DNA from: Rhodovulum sp. PH10
Lineage (GTDB): Bacteria; Pseudomonadota; Alphaproteobacteria; Rhizobiales; Xanthobacteraceae
Assembly (NCBI RefSeq): GCF_000293785.1
Contig: NZ_AKZI01000094.1
Span: forward strand, 1 to 44,824
Direction of reading: 5' to 3'
DNA: 44,824 bases
The notes beneath the pieces are model-generated. The model did not search any database and was not told the origin of the DNA. It saw only the letters and a list, made by a program, of their open reading frames with translations. Every line of letters begins with the position of its first letter. Position 1 is the first letter of the stretch. Position numbers and translations under genes: made by a program. Positions 42,022 through 44,824 of this stretch are shown here, in pieces.

Positions 42022-42609
42022 TCACGCGCCCTTGGCGCGGAGAAAATCGCGCAGCGACTGCTTTTCATACGCCTTGTCGGAGACGAACTGGAAGAGCGCG
42101 AGAAAATGCTTCGGCTCGAGATAGCCCTGCGCGCGAGCGACCTCGCGCTCACGCGGCTTTTTGGCGGGGAGCCCGTCGGCGCGCTCGGGGAAGAACTGGA
42201 AGGTGGGCGTGAAGCGCACCCCGTATTTTTCCGCCAGCGCCTTCTCCGACAGCTCCTCGCCGTCGAAATCGACCACGGTGCGGTCACCGGTCACATTGAG
42301 CTGAAGCACCTCGAAATGCGTCTTGATGTAGTCGGCGATCGCCGGGTCGCCGAGATTCTTCAGGTGGGTCTCACGGCAATAGGGGCAGCCGCGCAGCTCC
42401 CACATCACGGCGAGACGCTTGCCGTTGCTTTGCGCGAGCGCGAGATCGTCGGGAAGCTCGAGCAGGCTCTGGAGGAACCAGTCCTGATGCGGCAGCCCGT
42501 TCTCGTCGAGTGTAAGCTCCTCGGCGAGGGCCGACGTGACGGGTGACACGAGCAGCGACACGGCCGAGAGTTTTACGGCGGCAGACAACAGCGCGCGGCG
42601 CGACGGCAT
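42022..42609 (-). CDS. soxW: SoxW-like periplasmic thioredoxin
   Basis: A 195-residue protein from ATG 42607-42609 (signal MPSRRALLSAAVKLSAVSLL, cleavage near ALA). The thioredoxin-fold active site is MWELRGCPYCRETH (Cys75, Cys78), followed by the cis-Pro region RFTPTFQFFP. SoxW works with the membrane reductant SoxV/CcdA to keep the Sox carriers or their partners reduced. It is convergent with soxX. The ccdA gene is on the same strand further right, with an unknown rightward gene between them. Confidence 0.88.
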   Translation of the reverse strand: MPSRRALLSAAVKLSAVSLLVSPVTSALAEELTLDENGLPHQDWFLQSLLELPDDLALAQSNGKRLAVMWELRGCPYCRETHLKNLGDPAIADYIKTHFEVLQLNVTGDRTVVDFDGEELSEKALAEKYGVRFTPTFQFFPERADGLPAKKPREREVARAQGYLEPKHFLALFQFVSDKAYEKQSLRDFLRAKGA

Positions 42610-42621
42610 GGACGTCTCCTC

Positions 42622-43353
42622 ATGATTCATGCGTTTCTCTCGATGTTTTACGGGACGCTACGGCGCGACGCGGCCGGAGGCAAGCGCACGGTGGTCGCGG
42701 GACTCGTGGTCGCGGCGGCGGTTCTGATCACGATGCCGGCATTTGCCGAGCCGACCTCGCGACCGGATGATGGCGAAATCCTCGCTGCCTCCGAAACCGT
42801 GCTCGCCGACCGCCGACTCGCGGCGGGTTACCTGCGCACCGGCAATCTCGATCTCGCGGCGCTGGCGCTGGAGCGGCTGAAAATCTCTCTCGCCGGCACA
42901 CCCGAGGCGGCGCTGGCGCAACACGCACTCGCCGCAACCGACGCCGGCGACGTCGCGCGCGCCGCCGCCCGCGTGGAAGATCTCGCGGTGGCGCTGGCAA
43001 ATGCGCGGCGGGCAGCCGGGCGGCGCGTGCTCGCCGACTGCGTGCGCGAGGCGAGCGCGGTGTTTCATCGGCTCGATACTCGTCGCACGACGGCACCGGA
43101 TCTCTCTGCTCCGGCGGTTCGAGAGGACATCGCAGAAGCGGCGGCGGAGGCCAACACGGCGTTTGCTCGCTGCGATGCGGAAGCGCCCGCCGCGGTGAAG
43201 AAGGATCCGGATTTTCGCCGGCTGATCGACCGTGCCAAAAGCTCGCTCGGCGAGGTGCCGGACGCTGCCCTTGCCGGTGATGCCGGGCTGCTGCATCGTT
43301 ATCTGATCGAGCTGCGCGCGCTCGAGCAGCTTCTGCTGTTTCGCTTCGGCTGA
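42622..43353 (+). CDS. Uncharacterised exported helical protein in the sox cluster
   Basis: A 243-residue protein. Signal peptide in RTVVAGLVVAAAVLITMPAFA (residues 22-42, n-region with basic residues). The mature part is almost entirely helical, Ala/Leu/Arg-rich, with TPR-like spacing (GYLRTGNLDLAALALERL, LAQHALAATDAGDVARAA) and two cysteines, Cys140 and Cys184. The C-terminus is LHRYLIELRALEQLLLFRFG. I do not recognise a family. Its start is 13 nt from the divergent soxW start, so it may begin a little later (Met8 is an alternative). Location suggests a periplasmic Sox accessory role. Confidence 0.75.
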   Translation: MIHAFLSMFYGTLRRDAAGGKRTVVAGLVVAAAVLITMPAFAEPTSRPDDGEILAASETVLADRRLAAGYLRTGNLDLAALALERLKISLAGTPEAALAQHALAATDAGDVARAAARVEDLAVALANARRAAGRRVLADCVREASAVFHRLDTRRTTAPDLSAPAVREDIAEAAAEANTAFARCDAEAPAAVKKDPDFRRLIDRAKSSLGEVPDAALAGDAGLLHRYLIELRALEQLLLFRFG

Positions 43354-44091
43354 TCAGCCAATTGTTCCGAGCGAGGGAAACGTCTCGAGCAGGAAGCCGC
43401 CGATATCGGCCATCGATCCGGTGAAGATCAGCACGCCGGTGACGATCAGCAAGACACCGATCACCCGCTCGATCGCCCCGAGATGGCGACGAAAACGCGA
43501 CAGGAAACCGAGGAACGGCCGCACGAAGACGGCGGCGAGCAGAAACGGCACGCCGATCCCGGCGGCATAGCCGGCGAGCAGCGCCGCCCCCTGCCAGACC
43601 GAATCCTCGGCGCCGGCGATCAGCAGAATCGAGGCGAGCACCGGGCCGACGCACGGCGTCCAGCCGAAGGCGAAGGCGAGCCCCATCACATAAGCGCCGA
43701 AAAGCCCGGCCGACTGTCCGCCGAGCCCGAAGCGCGCCTCGCGATAGAGCATCGGAATTTTCAAAAGCCCGACGAAATGCAGGCCGAGAATCACGATGAT
43801 CACGCCGGCGATGCGCGACAGGAGCGCCATGTGATCGATCACCAGCTGGCCGACCAGCGAGGCCGACGCGCCGAGCGCGACGAACACCGTGGCAAAGCCG
43901 GCGACGAAGAACGAAGCGCGCACGAAGGCGCGCAGCGTCGTGCCGCGTGCGACCTTCTCTCCGGTCAGCTCGTCGAGCGAGGCGCCGGCGAGCCATGTGA
44001 GATAAGGCGGCACCAGCGGCAGCACGCACGGCGACAGGAACGACAGGAGCCCGGCGAGCAACGCGGCCCCGAGCCCGACCTCGAGCGTCAT
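43354..44091 (-). CDS. ccdA: CcdA/SoxV thiol-disulfide transmembrane transporter
   Basis: A 245-residue protein with six membrane helices. The two reactive cysteines lie in LSFLSPCVLPLVPPYL (Cys22) and FAFGWTPCVGP (Cys147), as in CcdA/DsbD-beta. It moves electrons from cytoplasmic thioredoxin to the periplasm. Between soxW and a SoxS-like gene, it is the likely SoxV that reduces SoxW. The open frame extends upstream to 44220 but the CcdA start is the ATG at 44089-44091. Its stop abuts that of the unknown gene. Confidence 0.92.
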   Translation of the reverse strand: MTLEVGLGAALLAGLLSFLSPCVLPLVPPYLTWLAGASLDELTGEKVARGTTLRAFVRASFFVAGFATVFVALGASASLVGQLVIDHMALLSRIAGVIIVILGLHFVGLLKIPMLYREARFGLGGQSAGLFGAYVMGLAFAFGWTPCVGPVLASILLIAGAEDSVWQGAALLAGYAAGIGVPFLLAAVFVRPFLGFLSRFRRHLGAIERVIGVLLIVTGVLIFTGSMADIGGFLLETFPSLGTIG

Positions 44092-44192
44092 GGTTTCCCC
44101 CGTGGCGCGAGCTTTTCGACGCCCGCGCTCTCCTGTGCTAGGCTCACCTTCGGGCGCGCCCGTGCGCCGAGCAAACACGAAAACATGCAGAC

Positions 44193-44654
44193 ATGGAAGA
44201 TCGTGCATCCGTGGTGCCACGCCGCACCGACCGGCAGGCAGGGACTTTCGGGAACGATCGGCTCACCCGCCGCGACGCGCTCGGTATTACCGTGGCGTCT
44301 TTGGTCGGCGTGCTGCCGTGCGGTATCGCGCCGGCGCGAGCAAAGGCGCCGGGCGCGGTCGCGCTGGTTTACGTCTGGCAGGCGGGCTGCTCCTATTGCC
44401 GCGACTGGGAGGCAAAAATCGGCGCGATCTACGACAAGACCGACGAGGCGAAACGCGCGCCGCTGCGGCCGATCGAGCGGCGAACGCTCGAGGCGGCCGG
44501 GCTCGTGCTGAAGCGGCCGGTGCGTTACACGCCGACGTTCGTTCTGGTCGCAGACGACGCCGAGCTCGGCCGTATCGAGGGCTTTCCGGGCGAGGACTTG
44601 TTCTGGTGGCGGCTCGGCATGCTGCTGAACGAGCTGCCGGCGGAGAAGCCGTGA
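44193..44654 (+). CDS. soxS: SoxS-like periplasmic thioredoxin
   Basis: A 153-residue protein with a twin-arginine signal (RLTRRDALGITVASLVG, residues 23-40; cleavage near ARA). Active site VWQAGCSYCRDW (Cys66, Cys69) and a cis-Pro region RYTPTFVLV. It matches the SoxS family, which reactivates SoxY in Paracoccus. It is divergent from ccdA. After its signal the domain is short (about 100 residues). Nothing further is coded to the window end. Confidence 0.82.
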   Translation: MEDRASVVPRRTDRQAGTFGNDRLTRRDALGITVASLVGVLPCGIAPARAKAPGAVALVYVWQAGCSYCRDWEAKIGAIYDKTDEAKRAPLRPIERRTLEAAGLVLKRPVRYTPTFVLVADDAELGRIEGFPGEDLFWWRLGMLLNELPAEKP

Positions 44655-44716
44655 AGCGCGTGGGTCGTGCTTTCCGGATGATCAGTTCGGGACCGTGATC
44701 CTGGCGCCGCCCTTCA

Positions 44717-44766
44717 CCTCTCCCCACTGGGGAGAGGTCGGACCGCGAAGCGGTCCGGGTGAGGGG
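44717..44766. repeat. REP-like double hairpin after soxS
   Basis: CCTCTCCCC-ACT-GGGGAGAGG (44717-44737) is followed by GACCGC-GAA-GCGGTC (44741-44755) and GGGTGAGGG. It starts 62 nt after the soxS stop and may also serve as its transcript end. It resembles 18244-18297. Confidence 0.7.
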
Positions 44767-44794
44767 GAATTCGAACAAATCACCAGGGCAAACG

Positions 44795-44817
44795 CCCCCC
44801 CCCCCCCCCCCCCCCCC
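44795..44817 (+). other. 23-base homopolymer C run at the window end
   Basis: Twenty-three consecutive C residues follow AACG and precede GCGCGCC. Such runs are rare in bacteria and at this place more likely reflect a sequencing or assembly end than biology. Confidence 0.7.
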
Positions 44818-44824
44818 GCGCGCC

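Noticed and set aside
1-44824. tRNA or rRNA genes
   Set aside because: No cloverleaf with a GGTTCGAATCC-type T-arm or rRNA block was found on either strand by eye; a dedicated tRNA search would settle this.

Overview
This window is very GC-rich (about 70%) chromosomal DNA from an alphaproteobacterium, most likely of the Hyphomicrobiales (Rhodopseudomonas/Bradyrhizobium/Rhodoplanes-like). The assignment rests on gene neighbourhoods and families (ftsE-ftsX-ydcF-plsC, argH-lptM-lysA-TIGR02302, metX-metW, an HpnK-type deacetylase, a plant-type GshA), on intergenic palindromes of the kind common in this order, and on a match to the CtrA box. It is inferred from protein content, not from a marker gene. 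I see no rRNA, tRNA, CRISPR, prophage or insertion sequence.

Layout. 1-5.6 kb: the 5' part of a ppx/gppA phosphatase gene, an MFS exporter with a nitroreductase, then a GtrA flippase-like protein divergent from a GT2-ChbG/HpnK pair. 5.8-9.1 kb: a leftward ftsE-ftsX-ydcF-plsC cell-envelope operon. 9.3-11.5 kb: an MJ0042 zinc-ribbon membrane protein, a receiver-only response regulator and a NUDIX hydrolase. 11.5-12.8 kb: an uncharacterised 391-aa protein with an internal duplication and an upstream CtrA box. 12.9-16.1 kb: a leftward chorismate mutase-hisC-tyrA operon for aromatic amino acids, divergent from metX-metW at 16.3-18.2 kb. 18.3-23.2 kb: a lipoprotein, gshA, ybaK, two small cysteine-free proteins, a DUF1778-GNAT toxin-antitoxin pair and a TlpA thioredoxin. 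23.2-30.3 kb: argH, a small exported protein, lptM, lysA, a higBA module inserted before the TIGR02302/DUF4175 gene.

30.7-44.7 kb is a thiosulfate/sulfide oxidation island. Leftward from about 40.0 kb run soxY, soxZ, soxB, soxC, soxD, a monoheme cytochrome, a flavocytochrome c flavoprotein (SoxF), a second SoxF paralogue, and two half-size YeeE/YedE sulfur transporters. Rightward run soxA and soxX, followed by soxW, an unknown exported helical protein, ccdA (soxV) and a SoxS-like thioredoxin on alternating strands. Together they encode the periplasmic Sox system: SoxYZ carrier, SoxAX conjugation, SoxB hydrolysis and SoxCD oxidation, plus sulfide oxidation, sulfur-compound import and a CcdA-thioredoxin reducing branch. 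No sox regulator lies in the window, but two perfect ATTC-N8-GAAT inverted repeats, one inside a good promoter upstream of the YeeE/YedE pair and one in the soxY/soxA divergent region, suggest an ArsR-family sulfur-responsive repressor encoded elsewhere.

Most of the window is ordinary metabolism. The points most worth a second look are the shared sulfur operators, the orphan SoxF paralogue, the unknown protein among the sox genes, the CtrA-linked duplicated protein, the two toxin-antitoxin operators, and the 14-bp tandem repeat that carries a Shine-Dalgarno plus TTG in every full copy.
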